Of a stretch of 52,628 nucleotides of DNA, positions 8,825 to 16,691 are shown one piece after another. Each line of letters starts with the position of its first letter. The first letter of the stretch is position 1. Made by a program: the position numbers and the translations under genes. The stretch covers positions 1 through 52,628 of the IMG/VR virus record IMGVR_UViG_3300044733_005269; one strand, given 5' to 3'. The notes below the pieces were generated by a model. That model saw nothing but the letters and a program-made list of their open reading frames with translations, was not told where the DNA came from and did not search any database. Source of the stretch: a virus.

Positions 8825-8853
8825 TTGATTTTACTATCTTTTTATGATACTAT
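8825..8853 (+). promoter_or_regulatory. Sigma70-like promoter
   Basis: TTGATT (8825-8830) and TACTAT (8848-8853) are separated by 17 bases in the only real gap of this region. They are followed by AAAAGG before the ATG at 8889. It should drive the MerR-like gene and the SSB operon. Confidence 0.6.
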
Positions 8854-8888
8854 ATATACTTAGATAAAGTTATCAAAAGGTACTTAAA

Positions 8889-9197
8889 ATGGCAAAGTTT
8901 AATAAAATTAATAAACACCCTTCTTTTTCAAGGTTAGACGTATCTAATATTTTAAATGTTTCTACTTTAACAATTGCTAACAGGGAAAAAAATAAAAAAT
9001 ACCCTCCATCTAAAAGAGATTTAAATAATTATAGAATTTACTCTTTGAATGATGTTTTCAATTTACAGCTGATAACATATAATCACATAGATCCAAAACC
9101 AATAATATCAATTCTTTACGATAAAGGATATAAAGATCCTAAGATTGTATCTGAAATGATAGACCAAGTCTTATCGAGAAGGAATTCTAATGCCTGA
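8889..9197 (+). CDS. MerR-like winged-helix DNA-binding protein
   Basis: 102 residues. The N-terminal half FSRLDVSNILNVSTLTIANRE, then KKYPPSKRDLNNYRIYSLNDV, matches the MerR/excisionase layout: helix-turn-helix followed by a Tyr-Arg wing and a second helix. A short helical tail lacks a sensor domain. First gene behind the 8825 promoter, so it is a likely regulator of this operon. Confidence 0.65.
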   Translation: MAKFNKINKHPSFSRLDVSNILNVSTLTIANREKNKKYPPSKRDLNNYRIYSLNDVFNLQLITYNHIDPKPIISILYDKGYKDPKIVSEMIDQVLSRRNSNA

Positions 9198-9438
9198 CCA
9201 AAACAATCAATATGATGACAGCAACTATGCTGATCTAGTAGACCCAATAAATGAATACGTTCATACGGATTCAGTTACTGATTTAAAGTCAGGTATCTTT
9301 AATTTGTTTAATAATTTATTTCAAACCTTATCTGTTACTAACGGTCCAGTAAAAGCTTTAGAAATATCTTTGCGATACCTTCAAGATATAATAGATCATT
9401 TTCAAACCGTTTTAACGGAAAATGATAATAATAAATAA
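9190..9438 (+). CDS. Small acidic unknown protein
   Basis: 82 residues overlapping the regulator gene by eight bases. Acidic N-terminus (DQNNQYDDSNYADLVD) and an amphipathic helical centre (GIFNLFNNLFQTL). No family recognised; probably a cytoplasmic partner protein. Confidence 0.6.
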   Translation: MPDQNNQYDDSNYADLVDPINEYVHTDSVTDLKSGIFNLFNNLFQTLSVTNGPVKALEISLRYLQDIIDHFQTVLTENDNNK

Positions 9439-9469
9439 TAACATACCAAACTAACAGGAGACAAATAAA

Positions 9470-9886
9470 ATGATAGATCCAAGAAACGTAGTTTCAATCA
9501 CAGCTGGTGTCGTAGCTGACCCAGAACTAATCAACGATAAAATAGCAAAGCTTCGCGTAGCAATAGATTATGCTGGCTCAGAAAAAGGTGCTAGCGCTAG
9601 CTCTGGCTATTTTGACATAGTTTACTACCTCAAAGATGGAGACAACTTTAGTTCAAAGAATGCTAAGTTTGTTCACACTCAAATAGTAGACAAGAAGATG
9701 AAGAAGGGTTCACAAATCCAGCTTATTGGCCGTTTGGTCCAAGAACGTTGGCAGCAAGAAGATGTCAATCGTTCACGCGTTGTCATCGTTGCAGAATCAG
9801 TATCTTATGTAGGTTCAGCTGCCCCTAAAACAGCAGAAAAATCAGATTCTTCTGCAGAATCAAAGTTCATCCCTGATTCGTTTTAA
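9470..9886 (+). CDS. ssb: Single-stranded DNA-binding protein
   Basis: 138 residues behind AGGAG. The OB-fold pattern of SSB is visible: ITAGVVADPEL, then LRVAIDYAG, GYFDIVYYL, AKFVHTQIVDKKMKKGSQIQLIGRLVQERW and RVVIVAESVSYVG. A Ser/Ala-rich linker leads to a short hydrophobic-acidic tip (FIPDSF), the usual docking site for replication partners. It is followed by a DNA-repair gene, which fits a replication and repair role. Confidence 0.82.
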   Translation: MIDPRNVVSITAGVVADPELINDKIAKLRVAIDYAGSEKGASASSGYFDIVYYLKDGDNFSSKNAKFVHTQIVDKKMKKGSQIQLIGRLVQERWQQEDVNRSRVVIVAESVSYVGSAAPKTAEKSDSSAESKFIPDSF

Positions 9887-9916
9887 CGAACTCTATAGTG
9901 TAAACTAAGCACTATT

Positions 9917-10660
9917 ATGAACGTTGAAGATTATTCCGAACAAGAAATAACGGATTTAATCGCATCTGCTTTATCACTTGACGGGAGTAATAAACTATTC
10001 CCGTCAAGTGGAATGCATTTGGGGTTTGCTGAAAGTTCTTTGTTTGAACTTTTGGCTAACAAGCTAGAGAACAAGTTTGCTCACTCTGAGTTAAATTCTT
10101 TTTTGCAAGAGCTACGAGATGATTTGCTTTCTAACAAAGTTCCTTATGATATTAAGAATTTACATACTCAAGTAATTAATTGCAGAAAATGTAAAAACTT
10201 TACCCCTAATCCAGTTCTTCCTATGTGGAACAATCAAAATCCAGATATAGTATTTGTATTAGATTACCCTATCTACAACAAAGAAGTTGCCGAGTTCTTT
10301 TTAGATACTTTAAAGTCTTCTAATTTTTCTTCGGAAAAGATTTGCTTAACCTATGTTAATAGGTGTTCTTATCCTAAAAGAAAATTTGAGAGTCAAGAAA
10401 TATTTAATTGCTCACCGTATTTACATACTGAAATTCAATTGCTAAATCCAAAAGCTATAGTTTGCCTTGGGTCAGTTGCTGCTTCAGCTGTATTTGGTTT
10501 AGAAGTTACAATTAAAGATTATAGATCAAAACCTAATTGGCTTGGTTCTTGGCCAATTTTTGTTACCTATTCACCACTGCATATATCAAAATCAAGCTCT
10601 CATTTAGAAGACAGCTTTGCATCTGATATGATGTATGTTCATGATTATATTTATAAATAG
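9917..10660 (+). CDS. Uracil-DNA glycosylase family 4-like protein
   Basis: 247 residues. CRKCKNF, then NPDIVFVLDYP, the ICLTYVNRCSYPKRKF block, NCSPYL, LNPKAIVCLGSVAA and FVTYSPLH follow the order of the family-4 UDG/phage SPO1-polymerase-like fold. Four Cys are placed as possible Fe-S ligands. The usual GEAPG motif is changed to VLDYP, so catalytic activity is uncertain. Likely acts in uracil removal or DNA-end processing next to SSB. Confidence 0.7.
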   Translation: MNVEDYSEQEITDLIASALSLDGSNKLFPSSGMHLGFAESSLFELLANKLENKFAHSELNSFLQELRDDLLSNKVPYDIKNLHTQVINCRKCKNFTPNPVLPMWNNQNPDIVFVLDYPIYNKEVAEFFLDTLKSSNFSSEKICLTYVNRCSYPKRKFESQEIFNCSPYLHTEIQLLNPKAIVCLGSVAASAVFGLEVTIKDYRSKPNWLGSWPIFVTYSPLHISKSSSHLEDSFASDMMYVHDYIYK

Positions 10661-10671
10661 AAAAGGACATT

Positions 10672-11061
10672 ATGTCTAACGAAAACTACATTCAACAAAT
10701 TAATGAAAATGATCCTAACTTTGAAGCTTTTAAGCAGATTGTTTTAAAAGACGTTAGAAATGAATCTTCCGAAGAGGAAAAACAGTATCTATCAGAAAAC
10801 TTAGACATTTGGTTATACTTTTTGCAAATCACAAAAAAAGATGTTGAATTTCAACTTGCTTCTCAAAAAGCAAAAGATAAGATTTCTTTTAAAGAAATTA
10901 AATTACACAATCCTGAAGAGTCTGTTATAATAGGACTCATGCAAAAACAAGATAAGTGGAGAATGGGTGCTTTAAGATTCCTCACTGCTATAGAAAAAAA
11001 GATGCTGTTTGTAAAAATGCAGCTCAAGAATATACAACTTTTTCAAAGTGGAGCTGAATAA
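10672..11061 (+). CDS. Unknown helical protein
   Basis: 129 residues, mostly charged and helical, with a Lys-rich C-terminal helix (EKKMLFVKMQLKNIQLF). No recognised domain. It is co-directional in the SSB operon with an 11-base gap. Confidence 0.65.
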   Translation: MSNENYIQQINENDPNFEAFKQIVLKDVRNESSEEEKQYLSENLDIWLYFLQITKKDVEFQLASQKAKDKISFKEIKLHNPEESVIIGLMQKQDKWRMGALRFLTAIEKKMLFVKMQLKNIQLFQSGAE

Positions 11062-11066
11062 AGCAA

Positions 11067-11561
11067 ATGTTTGGGTGTACTTCTAAATCAATAACTGCTT
11101 TAAAAACTGAATGGAACGAAGAAAAATCTTATTCTTTTTTAAACTTTTTTATCACTTATCAAAACTGGTGCACTTACTCTACTAAAAAACTTTCTCATTC
11201 TGAAGTTCTTGTTCTATCTGACTTGTTTTGTTTGTCTCATGGTAAGGTAGCCCCAAAACAAGATTCTGAACTTTCTTTTTGGTCAGTTCATCCTATGAAT
11301 ATATTTAGATTTAAACTGTTAGATAACTTAGATTTTTCTGTTCTAAATTATCCAGACCCAGCTTATGACAAGCCCGGCTATATTGTAGAAGGCTGTTATT
11401 GGGTTAATGGTTTTATGTATCAAGTTTTAGAAGAAGACTCTAAAAACATCCTAGAATTAAATTTACTAATTGACAAACCGACTCAACAGATATATGATTA
11501 CCCTAATACCTTTATTTTAATCAACGATTTAATCAACGAATATATTACACTGCCTTCGTAG
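11067..11561 (+). CDS. Unknown protein ending inside tRNA-Arg
   Basis: 164 residues, rich in aromatic residues, no recognised domain. Its last codons and TAG stop lie within the first ten bases of the tRNA-Arg gene (11552-11561), so tRNA processing must cut the 3' end of this mRNA. Confidence 0.62.
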   Translation: MFGCTSKSITALKTEWNEEKSYSFLNFFITYQNWCTYSTKKLSHSEVLVLSDLFCLSHGKVAPKQDSELSFWSVHPMNIFRFKLLDNLDFSVLNYPDPAYDKPGYIVEGCYWVNGFMYQVLEEDSKNILELNLLIDKPTQQIYDYPNTFILINDLINEYITLPS

Positions 11562-11625
11562 CTCAGTTGGATAGAGCAACGGACTTCTAATCCGCAGGTC
11601 GTATGTTCGAATCATACCGAAGGCG
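11552..11625 (+). tRNA. tRNA-Arg (anticodon TCT)
   Basis: The 7-bp acceptor GCCTTCG/CGAAGGC is perfect. D-stem GCTC/GAGC, a 5-bp T-stem GTATG/CATAC with loop TTCGAAT, and anticodon loop CTTCTAA with T33 and A37 are all present. There is one A-C mismatch at the top of the anticodon stem. CCA is not encoded. It reads AGA (and AGG by wobble), the dominant Arg codon in these genes. It is embedded between two ORFs with no promoter of its own. Confidence 0.93.
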
Positions 11626-11627
11626 CT

Positions 11628-11792
11628 ATGAACATAGAAAACATAGAAAATCCAGAAGAAATTCCAGAAACACCAGAACAAACATTTACAGAACGCCTAG
11701 AAGAATCTCTAGACTTTGTAGTAAATATGATGAATTCTGGGCAGCTAAATCCCGAAGATGTTTACCCTCCCGGTAGATACTCTGGGGATTAA
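11628..11792 (+). CDS. Small acidic protein after tRNA-Arg
   Basis: 54 residues, starting two bases after the tRNA and ending before a strong terminator. Glu/Pro-rich start (NIENPEEIPETPEQ) and a C-terminal YPPGRYSGD. Codon use matches the neighbours. No family recognised; no clear ribosome site because the tRNA occupies the leader. Confidence 0.5.
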   Translation: MNIENIENPEEIPETPEQTFTERLEESLDFVVNMMNSGQLNPEDVYPPGRYSGD

Positions 11793-11818
11793 TTGCTAGA
11801 TTTTGTTTTAACAAGTTT

Positions 11819-11879
11819 GTCACAAGGGACCAGGTCTTTTTCGGGACTCCTTTCAACTGGTCTCTTGTGACATTTTTTT
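11819..11879 (+). terminator. Rho-independent terminator
   Basis: A 15-bp stem, GTCACAAGGGACCAG (11819-11833) with CTGGTCTCTTGTGAC (11857-11871), has one G-U pair and a 23-base loop and is followed by seven T. It ends the SSB to tRNA-Arg transcript. Confidence 0.9.
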
Positions 11880-11892
11880 ATAGAAAGATATT

Positions 11893-12039
11893 ATGGAAAA
11901 CTCAATAGATCATTTTATATTAATCTTTCTATCGTGCTATATTTTGCTGATAGACAAAACGCCAGTTGCTTACGCAATTGGTTTGCTCGCATTACGTAGC
12001 ACTTACATATTGTATCAAGACAGAAAGAAGCAGAAGTGA
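11893..12039 (+). CDS. Small two-segment membrane protein
   Basis: 48 residues. Hydrophobic stretches FILIFLSCYILLI and VAYAIGLLALRSTYIL flank a short polar loop, and the tail is basic (QDRKKQK). The stop overlaps the GTG start of the next gene. Function unknown; probably in the inner membrane. Confidence 0.55.
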   Translation: MENSIDHFILIFLSCYILLIDKTPVAYAIGLLALRSTYILYQDRKKQK

Positions 12040-12359
12040 AAGATAAAATTACAAAAGACAATACAATTACTTATACCTCAGTTGACGCTAGTTCTTTTAT
12101 CACGCATGCTACCTATAGCGTCAAAGATTCCATTTTAATAGTTAACTTTAAATCTAATTCTGCTTGGGCTTATGACAAAGTCCCACAATTAGAGTTTGTA
12201 AAAATGGTTGCTGCTAAGTCTGTTGGTTCTTATTTTAATAAGAATATAAGAAACAAATACCATGGTGTCCAATTACTTGCTTCTACAGATGATGGTTTGG
12301 TTGTTAAGTCCGACGCGCACTCTGACTTATTGAAACTTAAAGAAATTAAAGCAACATGA
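12036..12359 (+). CDS. KTSC-domain protein
   Basis: 107 residues with a GTG start overlapping the previous stop. The region from SSFITHATYSVKDSILIVNF through AWAYDKVPQLEFVKMVAAKSVGSYFNKNIR matches the KTSC domain: a small beta domain with a conserved K-S-x-G-x-[FY]-F motif, here as AKSVGSYF. KTSC domains accompany RNA-processing proteins; the exact role is unknown. Confidence 0.8.
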   Translation: MKDKITKDNTITYTSVDASSFITHATYSVKDSILIVNFKSNSAWAYDKVPQLEFVKMVAAKSVGSYFNKNIRNKYHGVQLLASTDDGLVVKSDAHSDLLKLKEIKAT

Positions 12360-12520
12360 GTAAAAAGAAAAATAAAAAGAATCGATATAACAACAATTAC
12401 AACTACTACAGTGCCCCTAAAAAAAACACTAGCTTTTCTACTTCTACAGCTAAAGAAGTTAACGATCTTGCTTTAAATGTTTTTGGCTCATTACAAATTT
12501 CAGCTAAGGAGATATCATGA
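12356..12520 (+). CDS. Small basic Asn/Tyr-rich protein
   Basis: 54 residues, coupled to both neighbours by ATGA overlaps. N-terminal Lys/Asn/Tyr-rich stretch (MSKKKNKKNRYNNNYNYY), then a short helical segment. No family recognised; the basic start could bind nucleic acid. Confidence 0.5.
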   Translation: MSKKKNKKNRYNNNYNYYSAPKKNTSFSTSTAKEVNDLALNVFGSLQISAKEIS

Positions 12521-13047
12521 ACGATGATGTTGATATTGACATTATAAAATTAATTGACAAAGAAATAGCAAAACTATCTTTAACAGATAAGTACTGTTAC
12601 GCACTCGGCGCTGATTTGAACAAGCTAGAAGGTGAAATTCAATCTATCGAATTATATGAGATAGAAAAAAGTGAAGATGTTTATGGTCTTCTAGAAGGTG
12701 CTAAGCTAAGAACTTCTACTGAATTTTACGATGTTATTATTGTCATCACTTCTGGTTGGGCTGCTCCAATAGAAGACGATTCTCTTAGCGAAGACAATGT
12801 GCCTCCAAGCAAGCATCCTGGTAGAAGACGAGTTGAGCTTCATATAGCTTTAGACAAAAATTCTTCTATGGCTTGTTCTATCCTTTTTATGGAAGAAGGC
12901 AAAGTGGTTAACACTGAGTACGATACTACCGGCACCGGACCTTTAGCCGATGCGGTTAGAAGTATTCACCCCAATAATTTAAAATCTGATAAAACTTTAC
13001 TTACCAAAGGGACTGATAAAATTGTTGACTTTAAAGACCCTTTTTAA
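12517..13047 (+). CDS. Conserved unknown protein
   Basis: 176 residues behind AAGGAG. A beta-rich core with FYDVIIVITSGWAAP, then HPGRRRVELHIALD and STPE-like spacing, resembles small proteins seen in other phages and actinobacteria by my recollection, but I cannot name a function. No membrane segment. Confidence 0.65.
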   Translation: MNDDVDIDIIKLIDKEIAKLSLTDKYCYALGADLNKLEGEIQSIELYEIEKSEDVYGLLEGAKLRTSTEFYDVIIVITSGWAAPIEDDSLSEDNVPPSKHPGRRRVELHIALDKNSSMACSILFMEEGKVVNTEYDTTGTGPLADAVRSIHPNNLKSDKTLLTKGTDKIVDFKDPF

Positions 13048-13261
13048 AAAAAAGAATAAAGTTATAAAAGATGAAAAAAAGCCTGACGTATACTTTGTTC
13101 AATACGCTAGATATGGAGCTCCTAACGTCCAGTGGGGACCCTTTTACGACCTTCAGGACGCTATAGCATGGTGCTCGTATAACCTAGTAGTTCACGGTAT
13201 TAACGCAGATATTCTTTTTGCTAAACATCCTGAATCCGACCCAAAGTATTGGTTTATTTAA
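13022..13261 (+). CDS. Small unknown protein
   Basis: 79 residues from TTG 13022, overlapping the previous gene by 26 bases; the true start may be the next TTG. Aromatic-rich (VYFVQYARYGAPNVQWGPFYD), soluble. No family recognised. Followed by a promoter. Confidence 0.55.
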   Translation: MLTLKTLFKKKNKVIKDEKKPDVYFVQYARYGAPNVQWGPFYDLQDAIAWCSYNLVVHGINADILFAKHPESDPKYWFI

Positions 13262-13272
13262 TATTCTAAAAC

Positions 13273-13302
13273 TTACCTTTTCTAGCTCTAATCTGTTATA
13301 AT
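13273..13302 (+). promoter_or_regulatory. Promoter of the HslV-like gene
   Basis: TTACCT (13273-13278), an 18-base spacer and a consensus TATAAT (13297-13302) preceded by TG in the extended -10 position. The ATG at 13329 follows with AAGGAGA in between. Confidence 0.7.
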
Positions 13303-13328
13303 ATTTCTTGGTTCTAAGGAGAAATGTT

Positions 13329-13943
13329 ATGACAACCATAGTTGCAATACAAGGTGACAGTTTTGCTGTAGTAGCAGTTGATTCTAGAATTTCAGCCATG
13401 GAATCAGACGGCTTTGCTACGATATCTACTTTAGGGGAAAACAGCGGTAAAGTAGCTGTAAATGGTAAATACCTTTTAGGTGCAGCTGGGGATGTAAGAG
13501 CTATAAATATTTTACATCATGCTTTTATTCCTCCTACTCCTCCTTCTGGATTAAAGGGTAAAAAGTTAGACCAATTTTTTACTGTTAAATTTATTCCTGC
13601 TTTGCGCGATTGCTTTGAAAAGCAAGGATATGCTTCTCCTGACAATAATGAAGACAAGCAGCACATTGCAGAACAGGCTTCTACTATTTTAGCTGTTGTA
13701 TCTGGCACTGTTTACGTAGTCGATTCAGACTATGCTTGGTCTTCTGATAGCAACGGAATATATGCTTTGGGTTCCGGCAGTGCTTATGCCCTTGGTGCAC
13801 TTACTGCCTTAACTGCAGGGAAGAAAATACAAACAGTTTCACAAGCTAAGTCTTTGGCTTTGAAAGCTTTGGCTGTGTCTGCTAAATTTGATCCTTACAC
13901 TGGCCCTCCATTTAGGACTCATGTTCAAGATTTTTCTAAGTAA
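13329..13943 (+). CDS. HslV/20S-proteasome-beta-like Ntn hydrolase
   Basis: 204 residues. I chose ATG 13329 because AAGGAGA precedes it; after Met removal Thr1 is the N-terminus, as in HslV (MTTIV). D17 (VAVDSR) and a Lys near residue 40 (SGKVAVNGKYLLGAAGD) match the catalytic Asp17/Lys33 positions, with a seven-residue insertion before the Lys. GIYALGSGSAYALGAL matches the GSGS loop and AKFDPYTGPP the distal Asp/Ser segment. There is no propeptide. It has its own promoter. Possible partner of the AAA+ ATPase at 1802, although that lacks a docking tail. Alternatives are a lone self-compartmentalising or Anbu-like peptidase. Confidence 0.8.
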   Translation: MTTIVAIQGDSFAVVAVDSRISAMESDGFATISTLGENSGKVAVNGKYLLGAAGDVRAINILHHAFIPPTPPSGLKGKKLDQFFTVKFIPALRDCFEKQGYASPDNNEDKQHIAEQASTILAVVSGTVYVVDSDYAWSSDSNGIYALGSGSAYALGALTALTAGKKIQTVSQAKSLALKALAVSAKFDPYTGPPFRTHVQDFSK

Positions 13944-14013
13944 TCTTTATTTAGACTAAAAAAAATTTTAAAGCTATCAGATAATTTTTATTAACCACAA
14001 AATTTGGAGAACA

Positions 14014-14583
14014 ATGCGCGCTAAACAAAAGACTACTTATTCTATGAAAAATCCTACGCCTCAATTGTCTGGAGACGTAAACAAATGGTTTAAAGAAGAA
14101 TATCAACACCTTGCAGACACTCTTTGTGGTGGAGACAAGTTTGCTGTTACCAAAATAGCTAAAGAAGAACAGCTTTATTTATCAGAATACTTAAGAGCTA
14201 TCTATGTTTTACAGACAACTAATAGCTTTGCTGAGTTGTCTAAGTACTCTATAAGTTACAATGTATATAAAGATATTTTGGTAAATTATAAACAAGTTGA
14301 TTTATCTTCTTCTACAGAAGAAGATATTGTTTTAAATTTAAAGCCAAAGTTTAAATCTAAGCGCCAAGATAAATACGAAGAAGTTATCCAATGGTGCAAA
14401 GACAACGCAGGTAAGAAAGTTAAAGTAAAAGATGTATCCGATTTAGTAGAATGGTCTTATCCTACTGCTAACACTTTTGTCCAATCACGCCCAGATCTTT
14501 TCTCAAAGTTTTCTCATGGGGTTTATTTGTTAAAGAACCCAGATGAAGAAAGAATGAAAGAAAAAAAAAGCTTAAAGAATTAG
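14014..14583 (+). CDS. Unknown protein with possible winged-helix C-terminus
   Basis: 189 residues. The C-terminal 60 (KKVKVKDVSDLVEWSYPTAN, then FVQSRPDLFSKFSHGVYLL) looks like a winged helix: helix, helix, then a beta hairpin ending in GVYLL. The N-terminal half is helical. Preceded by GGAGAAC. May be a DNA-binding protein. Confidence 0.6.
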   Translation: MRAKQKTTYSMKNPTPQLSGDVNKWFKEEYQHLADTLCGGDKFAVTKIAKEEQLYLSEYLRAIYVLQTTNSFAELSKYSISYNVYKDILVNYKQVDLSSSTEEDIVLNLKPKFKSKRQDKYEEVIQWCKDNAGKKVKVKDVSDLVEWSYPTANTFVQSRPDLFSKFSHGVYLLKNPDEERMKEKKSLKN

Positions 14584-14593
14584 GAGATTAAAA

Positions 14594-15037
14594 ATGATTT
14601 TTGAAAACGAACAAACAACAATTTTTTCTGTTTTGATAGAAAACAATGACCAATATTACGATGTAGCAGACTTAGAAGAAAATCCATATATTTATAAGAT
14701 TTTAAGATCTTACGACAATGGATTAACTTGGAGCCATTTAGCTACAATGAAAGCTTCTGATTTAGAAGAAGCTCATGATACTGTCGATTTGCTCAACGCT
14801 GGAGCACGAAAAAATAATTCTTTTAAAGATAACACTCCAACAAACATTTTTGGCAATGAGGTTAAACAATCAGACAAAAAATATCCCCATAACCATAGAA
14901 CAAGTAATGGTTATGATGTTTTTATAGAAGCAGCACAGAAGTTTAAGAACGATTCTAATTATTATATTAAATATAAGAATGAAATAGATTCTGTTATAAA
15001 CCAATCTATAGACCCTGAAGACGACGACATAAGATGA
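14594..15037 (+). CDS. Unknown acidic protein
   Basis: 147 residues behind TAGGAG. The first half is beta-like and the second half helical and charged. No recognised family. Its TGA overlaps the ATG of a 27-residue membrane peptide. Confidence 0.65.
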   Translation: MIFENEQTTIFSVLIENNDQYYDVADLEENPYIYKILRSYDNGLTWSHLATMKASDLEEAHDTVDLLNAGARKNNSFKDNTPTNIFGNEVKQSDKKYPHNHRTSNGYDVFIEAAQKFKNDSNYYIKYKNEIDSVINQSIDPEDDDIR

Positions 15038-15117
15038 ACCCAGATAAGTTTTTTTTATATAGTATTTTTGGTTTAATATCTGTTTCTTTTATTTTAGGAG
15101 TTTTGAGTTTATTGTGA
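15034..15117 (+). CDS. 27-residue single-TM peptide
   Basis: MNPDKFFLYSIFGLISVSFI and a short hydrophobic tail form one membrane segment. It is coupled by stop/start overlaps to both neighbours, which supports that it is translated. Function unknown. Confidence 0.45.
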   Translation: MNPDKFFLYSIFGLISVSFILGVLSLL

Positions 15118-15884
15118 TAGTTTTAATTGTAGGATTGCCGGGCGCAGGTAAAACATCACTAGCACAAGAGCTAGTTAGTCGCACTGGAGCTATTCATTTA
15201 AACGCAGATGCTGTACGCGCAGATCTTAACAGTGATCTTGGATTCACAACTACAGACCGTTTGGAGCAAGCCCGCAGAATGGGTTCAATGGCTAGACTTT
15301 TATCTGCTCAAGGTTTTTTAGTTATAGTTGATTTTGTTTGTCCGACAAAAGAAACTCGTAAAATGTTTGGTAAAGCTGACTTTACTTTTTGGGTGAGTAG
15401 GATTGAAGAAGGTCGTTACGAAAATACAAATCGTATGTGGGAAGATCTTTCTGAAGATGAATACGATTTAAAGATTAATAAAGGTCTTACTGTCAAGCAA
15501 GAGGGCGATGCCTGCTTTGGCAAGATGAAAATACCTTGTTGGAAGACACCAACAACGCTCATGCTTGGCCGTTATCAACCATGGCATTCTGGCCACAAAG
15601 CTTTATACGAAGAAGCAAAAAAGCGTGGCAATCCTGTTGTTATTGGAGTACGAGATACTGGCGGGATGTCTAATAAAGATCCATTTGAGTACGCTACAGT
15701 AAAAGAACTAATATTAAAAGATGTGCCAGATGCTTTTGTCACAATGATGCCAAACATAACCAAGATTATTTACGGAAGAGATGTTGGATATAGTATCGAA
15801 GAAATTGATTTACCTGACCACATAAAAGCTATATCTGCAACCCAGAAACGAAAAGAGCTAGAAGATGAACAACGTAATGCCTGA
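15114..15884 (+). CDS. APS kinase-like/nucleotidylyltransferase fusion
   Basis: 256 residues, GTG start. The N-terminal domain carries Walker A GLPGAGKT (7-14), LNADAVRADLNSDLGFT and VIVDFVCPTKETR in the order of adenylylsulfate kinase. From about residue 145, LMLGRYQPWHSGH is the HxGH signature of cytidylyl/adenylyltransferases such as NMN adenylyltransferase, followed by VIGVRDTGG and an ISATQKR segment near the end, where these enzymes carry ISxTxxR. It could act in sulfate activation, NAD salvage or nucleotide-sugar chemistry. The two domains make it bifunctional. Confidence 0.75.
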   Translation: MIVLIVGLPGAGKTSLAQELVSRTGAIHLNADAVRADLNSDLGFTTTDRLEQARRMGSMARLLSAQGFLVIVDFVCPTKETRKMFGKADFTFWVSRIEEGRYENTNRMWEDLSEDEYDLKINKGLTVKQEGDACFGKMKIPCWKTPTTLMLGRYQPWHSGHKALYEEAKKRGNPVVIGVRDTGGMSNKDPFEYATVKELILKDVPDAFVTMMPNITKIIYGRDVGYSIEEIDLPDHIKAISATQKRKELEDEQRNA

Positions 15885-16251
15885 TTGGGGCCAAGATGAT
15901 TTATTGCCATCTGATAAAAAAGAAGCTACTAAAGAAAACACTGAAAAAATATTTCCAATAACATTTTCTGATTCTACTTCTTTTATTGATTTTAAACAAA
16001 ACATGGAAAATTTAATTTCCTTTTTTACTAAACATAGCCCACCAAAACTAGGTGGTTTTGATTTAGATGATGCTTATTCTCAAAAAGGCGAGATCCCATT
16101 TCCTAAACAAAAAGACCTTCCTTACGATGAAGTTGTTGGCTTGTGCGGTGAATACGGTATAAACCCTCTTAACGTTACTTCTATCAAAGTTGCTGACCAT
16201 GACACTGACAAATGTTTAAAAGTTATAACAATTGAGAAACTTGTTTTTTAA
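15865..16251 (+). CDS. Unknown acidic protein
   Basis: 128 residues overlapping the previous gene by 20 bases (ATG 15877 is an alternative start). No recognised family. Soluble and acidic, with a final beta-like segment ending in TIEKLVF. Confidence 0.6.
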   Translation: MNNVMPDWGQDDLLPSDKKEATKENTEKIFPITFSDSTSFIDFKQNMENLISFFTKHSPPKLGGFDLDDAYSQKGEIPFPKQKDLPYDEVVGLCGEYGINPLNVTSIKVADHDTDKCLKVITIEKLVF

Positions 16252-16253
16252 TT

Positions 16254-16448
16254 ATGTTTACAAAAAAAGTAAAGATAAAATTTGTTTCTTCTAAAAACAA
16301 AAAAATATGTACTATTAAAATAACAAAAAAAGAATTTGACAACTACGAAAAAATAGCTTATTATTCAGGTCAAACTTTAGAGCAATTTGTTAATAAAGCT
16401 ATTATTGATTATTTAAACAAACTAAAAAAGGAAGTTAAAAATGGATAA
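16254..16448 (+). CDS. Small basic protein, possibly ribbon-helix-helix
   Basis: 64 residues. KVKIKFV and [20 protein letters not shown], then [20 protein letters not shown], gives a strand-helix-helix order like RHH regulators. It overlaps the acyl carrier protein gene by eight bases. Confidence 0.5.
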   Translation: MFTKKVKIKFVSSKNKKICTIKITKKEFDNYEKIAYYSGQTLEQFVNKAIIDYLNKLKKEVKNG

Positions 16449-16683
16449 CGAAGAAGTTTTTGCAAAATTTAAGACAAGCTTAGCTAAGATTGAACCTAAG
16501 TTTGATGTTGAAACAATTACTTTAAGCTCATCTCTTAAAGATGATTTAGGTCTTGATTCTTTAGACGTTATAGAATTGCTTATGATTCTTGAAGAAGACT
16601 TTCAGTTAGAAATTAATATAGAAGATATAATTGATATTGAAACCGTTAAAGACGCTTGCAATATCCTACAAGATTTGTCGTAG
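16441..16683 (+). CDS. acpP: Acyl carrier protein
   Basis: 80 residues. [20 protein letters not shown] contains the phosphopantetheine attachment Ser40 in the DSL motif, followed by helix II and an acidic surface typical of type II ACPs. It lies about 1 kb before the operon that contains a ketosynthase and an acyl-ACP desaturase, so it is the likely carrier for that pathway. Activation by a host 4'-phosphopantetheinyl transferase is assumed, as none is seen here. Confidence 0.88.
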   Translation: MDNEEVFAKFKTSLAKIEPKFDVETITLSSSLKDDLGLDSLDVIELLMILEEDFQLEINIEDIIDIETVKDACNILQDLS

Positions 16684-16691
16684 TACTTGAT

